Assembly (NCBI RefSeq): GCF_003259225.1
Contig: NZ_QHJF01000006.1
Span: 62,001 to 126,000 of the forward strand
Length of the DNA: 64,000 bases
Source of the DNA: Marinomonas arctica
Lineage (GTDB): Bacteria; Pseudomonadota; Gammaproteobacteria; Pseudomonadales; Marinomonadaceae
Direction of reading: 5' to 3'
Both the position numbers and the translations under genes were made by a program. This document shows positions 29,601 through 38,820 of the stretch, in pieces (position 1 is the stretch's first letter; each line of letters opens with the position of its first letter). The notes beneath the pieces were generated by a model that had not been told where the DNA came from, made no database searches, and saw only the letters and a list, made by a program, of their open reading frames with translations.

Positions 29601-30402
29601 CAACAATATCATGCGATTGACTCAGCCACATGGCACGCACCGCGGCCATGGTTTGTTGCGCCTGACTTAGGGCACTTTCCCAATCGTAATCGGGCACCGC
29701 GATTTTGGCGTCAGGCTGGTTATTCAATAAGTACAAATCTTTCAGCAAGGCGTCAGGATTCGACCAAATAGGCTGAATCAAAGCCGCCTTGGTGTCGTCC
29801 ATTGGATAAAACACGCTGCGCCAAACGTCCTTCACCGCCATAGACAAGGGCGCCAATTCGTCGGTCTCAATGGTTTGCTGGAACAACATGCGACTTTCAA
29901 AGGCGTTTTGACTCAGCATACGCTGACAAAAGCCATGAATGGTAAACACCGCCGCTTCGTCCATTTGCTTCTCAGCATACAGCAGTTTTTCAATGGCGCC
30001 CGCGCGCTGATCGTCTGACATTTGCGCCAGCCAGTCAGCCAGAAAGACATCTCTGCTTTCGCCTTGCAATAAAGCTTTTCGCGCGGCTCGGATGCGCCCA
30101 CGAATCCGTGCTTTTAGCTCGGCGGTGGCGGCCTCGGTAAAGGTCACCACCAAGATCTGATCCACTGTGAGCGGTTTATCTAAATCACCGCTATTCCCAG
30201 ATAAAGACGGCCCACTCGGCACCAGCAAACGCAGATACAAGTTGGCAATGGTGTAGGTTTTCCCTGTGCCGGCACTGGCTTCGATTAGCCGTTTGCCAAA
30301 CAACGGGAAGGTTAATGCGTTGAGCGGCTCAGGAATCATATTCAAGGCTTCTGCATTAACGGCAAGCTGATTAACAGAAACGGACTCGTTAGAAAGACTC
30401 AT
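26671..30402 (-). CDS. recB: Exonuclease V beta chain
   Basis: This 1243-aa protein has the RecB layout. UvrD-like Walker A (IEASAGTGKTYT) is near the start, LIDEFQDTD and the later helicase motifs follow (VTIHKSKGLEYP), and a C-terminal nuclease domain carries LDYKSN. It is the slow helicase and the nuclease of RecBCD. The frame is open to 30438, but the ATG at 30402 overlaps the recC stop as ATGA and has a GGAGGAG ribosome site, so it is preferred. Confidence 0.96.
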   Translation of the reverse strand: MSLSNESVSVNQLAVNAEALNMIPEPLNALTFPLFGKRLIEASAGTGKTYTIANLYLRLLVPSGPSLSGNSGDLDKPLTVDQILVVTFTEAATAELKARIRGRIRAARKALLQGESRDVFLADWLAQMSDDQRAGAIEKLLYAEKQMDEAAVFTIHGFCQRMLSQNAFESRMLFQQTIETDELAPLSMAVKDVWRSVFYPMDDTKAALIQPIWSNPDALLKDLYLLNNQPDAKIAVPDYDWESALSQAQQTMAAVRAMWLSQSHDIVEALERSGIKRTFWRKDPSKDIDAMTQWANSTRFELDKSLEKFDTHEHASRLSKGGDLPAHAFFGLVQNLRESFPDAGRLKAVLLTQLWQQTQERMKRWKRSTQSLTFTDLLTSLDVALTKDEAGKLAERIRHLYPIALIDEFQDTDAVQYRIFSTIYAPATVDQNTLGLIMIGDPKQAIYAFRGADIYTYLAAKKRVDSVYSLATNYRSSAAMIQAVNGLFTTQTEPFRVTGIPFIEVQDRGVASGFTRQGQTQAALQFLYQASDEPVSAKDYRQTMAQSCAAHLHQLLLEGQQGSALIEGQGVRPKDIALLVTNFSQANALKDALRQRGIASVYLSDKGSVFETVEARELLIVLTAILSNGQESKLRSALATSLVDWSLEDLDTLNHDDVVYEKWGQAFRDYLEIWDKQGLLPMLREFMQDVSLAANMLSHTGGERRLTDFLHLTEKLQQKSLELDSKEGVLRYLRLAIQAPNGNSDEQKIRLETDAELVRIVTIHKSKGLEYPIVYLPFAFTPYRDQDKSALYHDAQQQLWIAIDPDEAQTEQHKEELYAAEIRLAYVALTRSKEACFIGAMEVGKGANKTRGAVSEVHLSGVGALIGEGESLEAGDLYPSIEGLCGRYQHGQMQLLDLPNEPPSLPRFKMAQADLVEPRARDFTGRVERDWWVGSYSSLVVEDKEHHDESVPGLDEMARFVDPLLDETDVSDPVLEPQKSRFTFPKGAKPGTFLHDTLEGKALHDVSANPSFNDLLKTSHHKRMIDFYERQGFGEWQDVLSEWLPDMINTELMTGMSLGRLAPSVCRKEMEFFIPVTGMNALQLDRISREHDEVSRIAPMIQDRPLKGMLKGFIDLLFEYQGRYYVLDYKSNYLGDNLADYEPERLVHAIAEHRYDLQYQLYTLALHRLLKQRLPNYDYEKHMGGVVYLFLRGMRVGQQTGVFQNRLTLEHVTALDKLFSGKAQSDKSMGSKSNDEVVQYGLF

Positions 30403-33400
30403 TCCATCTCCTCCAAATGACGATGCATAGGCAACCAAATTTGCTCACACAAAGCGACAAACTGAGCTTTTTGCGACGGTAAATCGGGGAAATAACGCTG
30501 CCAATAAGCATCGTCGACCTCGCTACGAGTAAAGGCACTGCTGTTGTCTTGATACTGTTTCAACGCTTGCTCCCAAGCGATATCAGGGTCTTCTTGCGTT
30601 TTGCTCGCACAATAACTTTTGCACCATGCGTCAGCACTTTTCGCGGGCAAGGCAATTGGCTGACACAAGCCTTGCTGTAACAACGCCAACATACTGCTCA
30701 AATGCTCTTTGGCCTCGTTCGGCTGAAGCAAGATAAAACTGTGCTGCAACAGCTTACCTGTTTTACTCAAATTAATAAGATGATGCTGCCTTGGCGTACC
30801 TTGGGCGCACAAGGCCAAATGCTCGATCCACGCCTGCATTTTTTGATGAGCGGATAAGTCCCCAATGCGATAAGACAAACGCGTCGTTGCTGTTGGTAAA
30901 TCCAACCACGCCTGCAAAACAAGACTACCAAGGGTTAAATTTACTTCGATAGGCGCACATTCCTCCAACGCATAGCCCTGTAACACAGACAACAACTGAC
31001 GACATTGACCACGACTCTGCTGCAAAGACAAACGCCCTAACGCGCCGTAAGGCAAGGCCCCCGTTAAGGACAAACGCTCAACAAACGAATCTTCATCGTC
31101 TTTTAGCATGGCTTGTAGCAAGCCTTCACGCAATTGATAGCCCGCCAAGCCATCTAATGCGAATGGCTCGTCCTCTTTTTCTTCCTCTTCTGGCAAGCTC
31201 AAATAGGCTTTTAATCGGCGCTGAGTAAAGTAACGCGCCGGATGCCCAATAAAACGCGACAACTCATCAAGAGCCAGCTCCAATCTTGGCTGCTCTAAAC
31301 CATCCAGTGGAAGAAACGCTTGTGGCTCATTGTCCACCGGAACACTTAATAACGCCGGTAACCATTGATCGTCATAGCTGTATAAGCGTTTATCAAACTG
31401 AACGGCCGATTGTTGCGATTGAACGTAATAAGCGGCATTAAAAGGCTGCAACGGATGCTCAAGAATCAGTCGCTCTAACAAGGCTTTCTGCGCCTCGTCT
31501 GGCGCCAATGTTTGGTCACCGTCAAACACACAACTCTGCCCCATGTATTCCAACAACTCACTGACTAAAATAGACGCATTCTTTTCGCTGTTATCTTGAA
31601 TACTGCGACCCACATAACTGATATAGAAACAATCTCGCGCTGACATTAAGGCTTCGAGAAACAAGTATTTGTCGTCTTCTCGTCGGCTTCGATCGCCGCT
31701 GCGATATTGCCCGACCATCAAATCAAAGCCCATTGGCGCAACACTGCGAGGATAATCACCTTCGTTTAAACCCAACACACAAATGACTTTAAACGGCACC
31801 GAGCGCATGGGCATCAAGGTGCAAAAGTTGACTCGCCCCGCTAGGAAACGCTGTCCGCCTTGGGACTCTTGCAACAATGGCGATAGCAACTGACGGATTA
31901 CTTGCTGATCCAATGGCGCATCAAAATACGCTTGCTGCCACTGCAGCGTTAACGCATCAAGCTGCTTACTCAGCAGCACCTGAAAGGCATCGTCTTCGTC
32001 CACCAAAAAGAAGCGTTCCGCCAAATAATACAAGGTCGAAATCCATTCTTTCGGCGTAAGGGATTCCATTAACTTGGCTTGTGCATCGTTAATGGCGACC
32101 AAAAACTCAGCGAGCTTACCGGCCACCGAGGCTTCTAAACCTTCCACATCGCCGTAACTTAACGTACCTTCCCAGATGTGATCATGCCCCATGGCATAAC
32201 CCAATAACATGCGGCGCACGCCATTCAGCCAAGTATGAGATTCTTGTATGGGCAAATCATGCTGTTGAGCCGTGTTGCCATCCAACCCCCAACGAATACC
32301 GACTTCTGTCGACCATTGTCGAATACGCTCTAACTCGTCGGCGGTTAATTCAAAACGCGCCAACACCGCAGGCACTTCTAATACGCTGATCAATTCTGAC
32401 AAGGTGAAACGACTTTCGCCCAAACCAAGCAAATACAAATAGGCATCGACAATCGGGTTTTCCATGCCGCCAGATTGGTCAATCAAGGCAAAGGGAATCT
32501 GTTTTCTGCCCTGAGCACTGCCTTTAACAGCACCGCTCTTTTTTTCACCCCCAAAAATCGCCTTCACAAACGGGCTGTAGGTGTTGACGTCCGGTAACAT
32601 GACGATGATGTCTTTTGGCGTTAAGCTCGGATCGCTCTCGAACATTTGCAACAGCTGATCATGCAAGACTTCCACTTCCCGCAATGGGCTGTGACAACGA
32701 TGCACACGAATACTTTGATCACCCACTGCGATAGCGTGACGATATTCCGCATTGGCAATACTGGCGTCTCTTTCTTGTTTCGAGCCATGGTTTTCTAGGG
32801 TCAATACATCTTGCTGAACCCATTGCAGTAACCCAGTCGATTGCCCACTACGATAATCTTCGAACACTTCCAGCTCGTTGTCGGCCATCTCTTGCAGCTG
32901 AGCAATGTAGTCTCGACCCAAACGCCCCCAACTTGCCAACAGCGGATTGGCATCCAGATGCAAGGTATCCGTACTCAAACCTGGCTTGAGGGTTTGGCGT
33001 TTTATTTCTCGGCCCAAATAATGTTTATCGACCACATCACCCCAATAAAAACGACAAGGGTTCTGCAAAAATAGATGCACATCAATCCAGCCAGAAGCGG
33101 CCAACACACGCAGAGACTCCAGCGTATTTGGCGGCAAGGAAGACACACCAAAAATAAAAATTCGCTCAGGAACACCCGCTGGGCGCGCAGACGATAGCGT
33201 AGCGTCGTGTAAAGCTTCAATAAGATTCCCCCGATGATACAAGGAAGTTCCTTGTTGACTGACATCGGCCACCAGATCGCGCCATAAAATAGCCTGCCAA
33301 GGTTGCTGCTCAAAGATGGCTTTTAGCTTGGGGTCTTGTGCTTCGCCACCCTCCCAACTCTTAATCCAATCAGGGCGATACACCAGATATTGGTCATAAA

Positions 33401-33800
33401 TATCGGCAATGCTGCTGCATAACTGGAAGCGTCGAATTTGTGTATCGTCTTCTTCCAAATACCAACTCAGCGCTTGGAATTCGGGTTCGTGTAAGCGAGT
33501 GTCCAGCAAGCGCATTAAACGCCATACCAAGAAAGGCTTATTAAATTCACTTTGCGCCGGAATATCGTCTAACGTTTGCGCAAAGGTTTGCCAAACAAAG
33601 GTAGAAGGCAAAGGAAACACCAAACCCGCCGCAATAGAATGAGACTCGGCCAAAAACATCTTCAGCCACTGCGCCATACCGGGGTTTTGTACCAATATAT
33701 GCTCATCATCAAACGGATTTACTGGCGGCGAAACAGCCAAAATCTTCGCAAGCAACACGGCCAAATCCTCTAGACGGTTACTTGTGTAAAGTTGAAACAT
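30399..33800 (-). CDS. recC: Exonuclease V gamma chain
   Basis: This 1133-aa subunit splits the duplex ahead of the motors and reads Chi sites as a helicase-like inactive fold. Recognisable blocks are NRLEDLA at the start, VQNPGMAQWLKMFLA, FIFGVSSLPPNTLE, VMLPDVNTYSPFVKAIFG and ICVLGLNEGDYPR. It is first in the recC-recB-recD operon. The Chi octamer used by this organism cannot be deduced from the window. Confidence 0.96.
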   Translation of the reverse strand: MFQLYTSNRLEDLAVLLAKILAVSPPVNPFDDEHILVQNPGMAQWLKMFLAESHSIAAGLVFPLPSTFVWQTFAQTLDDIPAQSEFNKPFLVWRLMRLLDTRLHEPEFQALSWYLEEDDTQIRRFQLCSSIADIYDQYLVYRPDWIKSWEGGEAQDPKLKAIFEQQPWQAILWRDLVADVSQQGTSLYHRGNLIEALHDATLSSARPAGVPERIFIFGVSSLPPNTLESLRVLAASGWIDVHLFLQNPCRFYWGDVVDKHYLGREIKRQTLKPGLSTDTLHLDANPLLASWGRLGRDYIAQLQEMADNELEVFEDYRSGQSTGLLQWVQQDVLTLENHGSKQERDASIANAEYRHAIAVGDQSIRVHRCHSPLREVEVLHDQLLQMFESDPSLTPKDIIVMLPDVNTYSPFVKAIFGGEKKSGAVKGSAQGRKQIPFALIDQSGGMENPIVDAYLYLLGLGESRFTLSELISVLEVPAVLARFELTADELERIRQWSTEVGIRWGLDGNTAQQHDLPIQESHTWLNGVRRMLLGYAMGHDHIWEGTLSYGDVEGLEASVAGKLAEFLVAINDAQAKLMESLTPKEWISTLYYLAERFFLVDEDDAFQVLLSKQLDALTLQWQQAYFDAPLDQQVIRQLLSPLLQESQGGQRFLAGRVNFCTLMPMRSVPFKVICVLGLNEGDYPRSVAPMGFDLMVGQYRSGDRSRREDDKYLFLEALMSARDCFYISYVGRSIQDNSEKNASILVSELLEYMGQSCVFDGDQTLAPDEAQKALLERLILEHPLQPFNAAYYVQSQQSAVQFDKRLYSYDDQWLPALLSVPVDNEPQAFLPLDGLEQPRLELALDELSRFIGHPARYFTQRRLKAYLSLPEEEEKEDEPFALDGLAGYQLREGLLQAMLKDDEDSFVERLSLTGALPYGALGRLSLQQSRGQCRQLLSVLQGYALEECAPIEVNLTLGSLVLQAWLDLPTATTRLSYRIGDLSAHQKMQAWIEHLALCAQGTPRQHHLINLSKTGKLLQHSFILLQPNEAKEHLSSMLALLQQGLCQPIALPAKSADAWCKSYCASKTQEDPDIAWEQALKQYQDNSSAFTRSEVDDAYWQRYFPDLPSQKAQFVALCEQIWLPMHRHLEEME

Positions 33801-34007
33801 GCAAGAATCCTACGCGTTAGAAAGCAGCTCAATAAAAGACTAATAAGCCTAACCTTGGAAGCGATAAAAAAGAAGGACTGAATAATTTAAAAAGTGAAGA
33901 GACGACAGATTAGGTGTTAGAGGTGACCGAAAAGACGAATCCTCATTATTCCAAGCGTTAACACAGTGGGAAAAAATACTAAAGGACACTTTACTGAAAA
34001 GCTTGAC

Positions 34008-34310
34008 TCAAAAATGCCTAGGTAGATCACGGCTACCATGTAAGACACGGACAATTCTTAAGCGATTAGTCATAACGCGATAAAACACCACATGGGATTG
34101 ACTGACAAAGCTATAAAACTCTGCGCGGATTTCGGTGCGTTCACGCCCGATGCTGGGGTTGTCACATAGCTGGATAAAGCAGTGTTCTAAATCTTTTAAA
34201 TACCGAACGACCTGATCGAGTCTAAACTCAGTATCGCTATAATCAAAAATATCACTCAAGTCTTACGCCGCTTCTGGCGACAGTTCATAGCTTGACACCG
34301 AAGAAGTCAT
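34008..34310 (-). pseudogene. parE: RelE/ParE-family toxin with an in-frame stop codon
   Basis: The frame begins at an ATG that overlaps the antitoxin stop (TAATG) and reads MTSSVSSYELSPEAA, then TAA at 34263-34265, then DLSDIFDYSDTEF in the same frame to the end at 34008. The remainder keeps ParE features: DNPSIGRERTEIR, HVVFYRV, RIVRVLHGSRD. One base change would restore a 100-aa toxin. An internal TTG could restart translation at about codon 18, but it would lack the first strand and helix. A sequencing error is the main alternative. Confidence 0.85.
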
Positions 34311-34543
34311 TAAAAGCGCTTTTCTTCTAGCTTGGCATTAAGAATATCCTGCACTTTATTCGGGCTAGCTTCACCGTCCCAACCTTTGGCTATTTCTGCG
34401 CGTAGTTCTTCTATTATGCGATGACGGTAGATTTGATGCAGGCGCAATGCATCGCGCACCACTTCGCTGGCATTTTGAAAATCACCGCTTTGAATTTGCG
34501 CAGAAATGTAAGCTTCTTGTTTATCGGTAAAACTAATATTCAT
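34310..34543 (-). CDS. parD: ParD-like antitoxin
   Basis: This 77-aa protein has an N-terminal ribbon-helix-helix (NISFTDKQEAYISAQIQSGDFQNASEVVRDALRL) and a helical acidic C-terminal tail that would wrap the toxin. It normally dimerises, binds its own promoter and neutralises ParE. The ATG at 34543 gives the family start; an ATG five codons earlier is also in frame. It appears intact although the downstream toxin is interrupted. Confidence 0.87.
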   Translation of the reverse strand: MNISFTDKQEAYISAQIQSGDFQNASEVVRDALRLHQIYRHRIIEELRAEIAKGWDGEASPNKVQDILNAKLEEKRF

Positions 34544-34782
34544 GTTATTTAACCCCATGAGCTTTTCATTTCAAGCTATCACTCCATGTCTATATTTATC
34601 AAATATGGACATTACCCTTCATACTCTGTCGCTATTAAGTATTAGTAGCCCTAAAAATATAGATTTCATTGTGGGCGGGGTATCGGTATAGGTCTCGTGT
34701 AAATCACTTTGCTAGTTTAATGGCGATAAATGGCCAATGCCAAACTAGATGCATGTATGAGGGAAAAACTAAAATGAATATA

Positions 34783-34858
<76 letters not shown>

Positions 34859-34929
34859 ACAAAACGCGTAGCGTAAGTGGACAGTGTGTCCTGGGTGATG
34901 TTTTTATAGATCACTTATTTAGCAATAAG

Positions 34930-35005
<76 letters not shown>

Positions 35006-35020
35006 TAAAAACTGGCGAGG

Positions 35021-35049
35021 ATTTTATGGGCGCTTGCTAATACTGTCAA
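35021..35049 (-). promoter_or_regulatory. Promoter of the tRNA-Ala pair
   Basis: On the minus strand a perfect TTGACA is separated by 17 bases from TAAAAT. The -10 box ends 15 bases before the first tRNA. Confidence 0.8.
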
Positions 35050-35209
35050 CCTTTTTACGAAGCTCTAATCGGATATTTTTCCCCAATCAACACAAAATCG
35101 AACACTTTCATCATTGTGATGATCCGCCTTTTTGTGTTTTTATAACTCCTTGTTCTAACTACATGAGAGCAACCGTTTCAAACTCAACTTCAATAATAAG
35201 AGAAGCGCA

Positions 35210-36436
35210 ATGATCGAATTTCCAACGGTCTTAGACGATTTAATGATGGCCCAACAGCCGATACTCAAAAGAACAAAAGAAATTTTTGGGTATGAGCTAC
35301 TATTCCGTGGAAAAGACTCCCTAAACGCCAACATCTCTGACGGTGAAGAAGCGACAAGCCAAGTGTTGGTCAATCTTTGCATCGGCATCACCAAACTGGA
35401 ATCTCAGCTCAGAAAACCTTTTTTTATTAATATGACAACCGAACTTATGTTGTCTGACGCTTTTTTTCCTATCGATCCAGACACCGTTTACATTGAAATC
35501 CTTGAGAGCCAAAAACTGACCCCTGAATTTTTTACTGCCTTAAAAAATTGGCGAGCTGCGGGCTATCGCTTCGCCCTCGACGATTACCAATTTGATGAAA
35601 ACTATCAGGCACTGCTCCCCTGGGTATCCATCGTGAAAATAGATGTGCTTCTTACACCACCCAGCGAGCACATAGAGCAAATTAAAGAGTTAAAATCGAG
35701 AGGCCTTATTTTACTGGCTGAAAAAGTAGAAAATGCCGCCATGTTTGAGCTCTGCAAGCAGCTCGGTTTTGATTTGTTCCAAGGCTATTTTTTACAACGC
35801 CCCGAGCTTATCAAGGGCAAAAGAATCGATTCGGCCACGCACGGCGCAATCGAGTTGGTTAATGCCTTGCAGAACAAAGACATCAGTATTGAAGCGATCA
35901 CCGACTTAGTCGCCAAAAATCCCAAGCTGTCCTATCAATTGCTGCGCATTCTTAACAGCCCGGTTTGTGGCGTATCTAAAACCGTCACCTCCATCAGAGA
36001 AGCCATTATCTTTTTGGGCTTGGTGCAGTTAAAAAAATGGGCACTACTGATCACCATCACCTCATCCACAAAACAACCGCAATCACTGCTCAAAATCTTA
36101 TTAACCCGCGGGCGTTGCTGCCAATTATTAGCAGAAAGTAAACAATCAACTCTTGCTGATTCTGCTTTTATGGTTGGAATGATGTCTGGCATAGACGCCG
36201 TGTTCAACTTAGAAAAATCCATTGTGTTAGAACAGATTGCTTTAGATAAAAGCTTACTCGCTGCCATCCTCAAACAATCGGGAGAACTTGGCGGTTATCT
36301 TAAACAAACATTAAGCTGTGAAGAGCAAGACTGGAACAAAATCCAGTCAATGACACCGGCCGAAAGAACAACACTCAACAGAGCCTTTTTAGACGCCATG
36401 CTATGGGCTGATGACGTCGTCCGATCAATAAATTAA
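35210..36436 (+). CDS. EAL-like plus HDOD domain signalling protein
   Basis: This 408-aa protein has a divergent EAL domain at residues 1-200 (FGYELLFRG, FINMTTELM, YIEILES, VKIDVL, AEKVEN) and an HDOD domain at about 205-390 (LVAKNPKLSYQLLRILNSPV). In active c-di-GMP phosphodiesterases the loop reads DDFGTG. Here it is DDYQFDEN, so catalysis is doubtful, as in other YuxH-type proteins. Such proteins probably act by protein or nucleotide binding in motility and surface behaviour. It stands alone between tRNA genes. Confidence 0.88.
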   Translation: MIEFPTVLDDLMMAQQPILKRTKEIFGYELLFRGKDSLNANISDGEEATSQVLVNLCIGITKLESQLRKPFFINMTTELMLSDAFFPIDPDTVYIEILESQKLTPEFFTALKNWRAAGYRFALDDYQFDENYQALLPWVSIVKIDVLLTPPSEHIEQIKELKSRGLILLAEKVENAAMFELCKQLGFDLFQGYFLQRPELIKGKRIDSATHGAIELVNALQNKDISIEAITDLVAKNPKLSYQLLRILNSPVCGVSKTVTSIREAIIFLGLVQLKKWALLITITSSTKQPQSLLKILLTRGRCCQLLAESKQSTLADSAFMVGMMSGIDAVFNLEKSIVLEQIALDKSLLAAILKQSGELGGYLKQTLSCEEQDWNKIQSMTPAERTTLNRAFLDAMLWADDVVRSIN

Positions 36437-36474
36437 TTAATTGCAAATTAAACGTATTTTTTTCTTTTAAATGA

Positions 36475-36502
36475 TTGACACCTAACTAAAAAACCATAGA
36501 AT
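36475..36502 (+). promoter_or_regulatory. Promoter of tRNA-Leu
   Basis: A perfect TTGACA and TAGAAT are separated by 16 bases. The -10 box ends 19 bases before the tRNA 5' end. Confidence 0.85.
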
Positions 36503-36521
36503 ACGCTTCACCTTTTTCAAG

Positions 36522-36606
36522 GCCAGTGTGGTGGAATTGGTAGACACGACGGATTCAAAATCCGTTGCCTTCGGGTGTGGCGGTTCGAGTCCGCCTACTG
36601 GTACCA
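36522..36606 (+). tRNA. tRNA-Leu (anticodon CAA)
   Basis: An 85-base class II tRNA with a long variable arm (TGCCTTCGGGTGT-type). The anticodon stem ACGGA/TCCGT encloses TTCAAAA, giving CAA. The acceptor closes with a G-U pair at position 1, and CCA is encoded. A strong promoter and terminator flank it. Confidence 0.95.
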
Positions 36607-36610
36607 ACAT

Positions 36611-36647
36611 AAAAAAAGCGCTCACTTCGGTAAGCGCTTTTTTTTTT
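36611..36647 (+). terminator. Terminator of tRNA-Leu
   Basis: AGCGCT..AC-TTCG-GT..AGCGCT forms a UUCG-capped stem flanked by A7 and a T run of at least nine. It may also stop the converging thioesterase transcript. Confidence 0.92.
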
Positions 36648-36711
36648 GCATTCAACTTGCCATCAAAGAACAGCACTCGACTCAACAAGTGCCTTCAAAG
36701 AGGCAGAACAA

Positions 36712-37143
36712 TCAATGATCGTCAAAACCATGCAATACGTAATCGGGTAGATCTTCTTCTTTTGGAATCGGCGTCGACCGCCCAGTTTCGTCTATCGCCA
36801 CAAACTTAAACATCCCTTCTGTGACTTTTTCTCGTCGTCCAATGCGCCCACGGCGAACCCAAGCCTCCACAAGAATATTCATTGATGTACGACCAACCGA
36901 CTCTACTCGGGTATACACCCCTAAAATATCCCCCACTTTTACTGGGCGAATAAAACTCATACCATCAAGCGCGACCGTCACTACCCGAGACTGAGCACGC
37001 TGACCTGCACATATGCCCGCCGCGATATCCATTTGCGATACCACCCAACCACCAAAAATATCACCCGCTGGATTCGTGTCGCCGGGCATAGCCACGGTTC
37101 TTGTCGTAAGACGACCTTTTGCCTTTTCTTCAAACTCTGACAT
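36712..37143 (-). CDS. YciA-like acyl-CoA thioesterase
   Basis: This 143-aa single hotdog domain has TRTVAMPGDTNPAGDIFGGWVVSQMD, whose N-x-x-G-D-x-F-GG motif places the catalytic Asp, then FIRPVKVGDILGVYTRV. It hydrolyses acyl-CoA thioesters in the cytoplasm, probably recycling CoA. It is monocistronic, convergent with tRNA-Leu. Substrate chain length is not predictable. Confidence 0.92.
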   Translation of the reverse strand: MSEFEEKAKGRLTTRTVAMPGDTNPAGDIFGGWVVSQMDIAAGICAGQRAQSRVVTVALDGMSFIRPVKVGDILGVYTRVESVGRTSMNILVEAWVRRGRIGRREKVTEGMFKFVAIDETGRSTPIPKEEDLPDYVLHGFDDH

Positions 37144-37270
37144 AACGCTCTCTCAATCAGTTTTTCCCACTCACTAAGCGCAAGTGTATCCGTTTATGTA
37201 GTCAGAGAGTAACAACAAAATATTATCGCAAGCATTTAAAAAACTCATGACAACATTTATAAACGCCGAG

Positions 37271-37708
37271 TTATTTTGTTAACTCAGTCTCGTAATAAAT
37301 TGCCGTTCCTTTGGCCTCTGTTGTTGGGAACGAAAAGCTCGAACCAATAGAGGTTCCTATCCCGCCGCCACTACCGGCACTAATACCAACACCCGTTCCC
37401 AAACGCCTAAAAGACAACTGTGTGACTTCATCTAAAATCACCCCATTCGCACCTATTTTAGCCGCTTGCTCTTTTAACTCTTGAGTGGCCTTCTCTTTTC
37501 TAGAATCTTCCGTAAAGCCGTTATCACTAGAAGCCTTCACCGTGCCAACGACTTTATAATCAAACGCTGGCGCTTGTTCGAATATCGTCACTTGCTCAAC
37601 TTCAAGTTCAGGCATCTGCTGCCCAGTGACCACATGGGATCCAGAAGAACAGCCAAACAACAACGCTGGCAACGCTAAAACCGATAAATATTTAATAGAA
37701 TTCATCAT
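37271..37708 (-). CDS. Predicted lipoprotein of unknown function
   Basis: This 145-aa protein starts MMNSIKYLS and has a lipobox LLFGC, so Cys20 would be lipidated. The body includes FDYKVVGTVKASSDNGF, an IGANGVILDEV segment and a glycine/serine-rich stretch (GVGISAGSGGGIGTSIG). The final residues TAIYY resemble small periplasmic lipoproteins of the YbjP or DUF4156 sort. I do not recognise the family firmly. Either of the first two ATG codons could start it. Confidence 0.75.
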   Translation of the reverse strand: MMNSIKYLSVLALPALLFGCSSGSHVVTGQQMPELEVEQVTIFEQAPAFDYKVVGTVKASSDNGFTEDSRKEKATQELKEQAAKIGANGVILDEVTQLSFRRLGTGVGISAGSGGGIGTSIGSSFSFPTTEAKGTAIYYETELTK

Positions 37709-37903
37709 GACAGCACCTCACCTTTGAAACTCAAATCATAACAGTGTGGCACAAAGAGCGTGAAAGCAGATCGATAAAAATGTGGATTTTCATAAAAAAG
37801 GTATACAAATAAAGGAGTCAACCCGCAAGCTAGCAGACTAATTATCATCTATGATTAAAGTATCGGTAATTTTTAAACACTTAAAGTGAGATGAGAGGTA
37901 AAA

Positions 37904-38101
37904 ATGAGCGAGCTAATGGAAACCGACATTTCATGCCCTTACTGCGGCGAAAGCATCGACGTCGTAATCGAAGTACTAGATGAAAGCCAAGAATACATAG
38001 AAGATTGTCAAGTCTGCTGCCGCCCCATCACCTTCAACATCGACACCGCCTTCGACGGCTCCACTTCAGTTTCCGTTCACTCGGAAAATGAGACGTATTG
38101 A
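37904..38101 (+). CDS. CPXCG-motif cysteine-rich small protein
   Basis: This 65-aa protein has a zinc-ribbon-like pair of motifs, CPYCGE near residue 11 and CQVCCRP near residue 35, followed by a beta-rich tail. It matches the conserved Cys_rich_CPXG family found in many gammaproteobacteria, whose function is not established. A GAGAGG ribosome site precedes the ATG. It stands alone. Confidence 0.87.
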   Translation: MSELMETDISCPYCGESIDVVIEVLDESQEYIEDCQVCCRPITFNIDTAFDGSTSVSVHSENETY

Positions 38102-38348
38102 TTACATGATCACGGGGTTATCCACGACACTCTCAAAACAAATTAAGCCGCAATAAGGCTGATTTAAAGGTACTCACTTTGCTCTACACAAGAGTCATTA
38201 TTTTTCACCAAGCTGTTTTTTTACATATCTCAAATTATCAAATGAAGTCATGCTAACCCCAAATCATTTTTTGGCTTTAAAACTCAATGTAAGGTTGCCT
38301 TCTTAATAAGATTAGTAAAGAATTATTATCACTATAAAATAGTCTCCA

Positions 38349-38735
38349 CTAAAAAGCAGTTCGGCTTTTTTCATATACACTGACTTCAATTAGGTTATTG
38401 TCTGGATCATTAAAATACACAGATTGGATAGGCCCCAGAGCCCCAGATTTTGTCACTGGGCCTTCCAAAATAATAACTTTACATGCTTTTAAATGGGCAA
38501 CTACCTTATCTATTGTCCAATTCGTAATCAGGCAGACATCACCCGCCCCTTCCATAGCGTGGTTGCGTAACTCTTGTCCAAGCAATTGAAAATTGATTTT
38601 TTGTTGACCAAAACGCACGGCTTTTCGACCTTCGCCAAAGGTAATAGGCTCCATGTTTAAAACCGTTTCATAAAAAGAGACTGCCCTATCTATGTTAGCG
38701 ACGGTCAAAACAATATGATCAAAGTGACTAATCAT
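38349..38735 (-). CDS. VOC-family (glyoxalase-like) protein
   Basis: This 128-aa protein is one vicinal-oxygen-chelate module pair. FDHIVLTVANIDRAVSFYETVL holds the first metal-ligand His, and YFNDPDNNLIEVSVY holds the last Glu. The substrate is unknown; relatives include glyoxalases and uncharacterised virulence-associated proteins. It stands alone on the minus strand. Confidence 0.88.
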   Translation of the reverse strand: MISHFDHIVLTVANIDRAVSFYETVLNMEPITFGEGRKAVRFGQQKINFQLLGQELRNHAMEGAGDVCLITNWTIDKVVAHLKACKVIILEGPVTKSGALGPIQSVYFNDPDNNLIEVSVYEKSRTAF

Positions 38736-38820
38736 AGCTCCCTTACCATCCTTTTCATTATCAATAAGTAAATGTCATGCTACGAATGATTCGCCACAAA
38801 AACAAGCTTATTGATTGCCA

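Noticed and set aside
24750..33800. Chi octamer candidates within recBCD
   Set aside because: Chi is species-specific and needs genome-wide strand-skew statistics, which cannot be done from this window.
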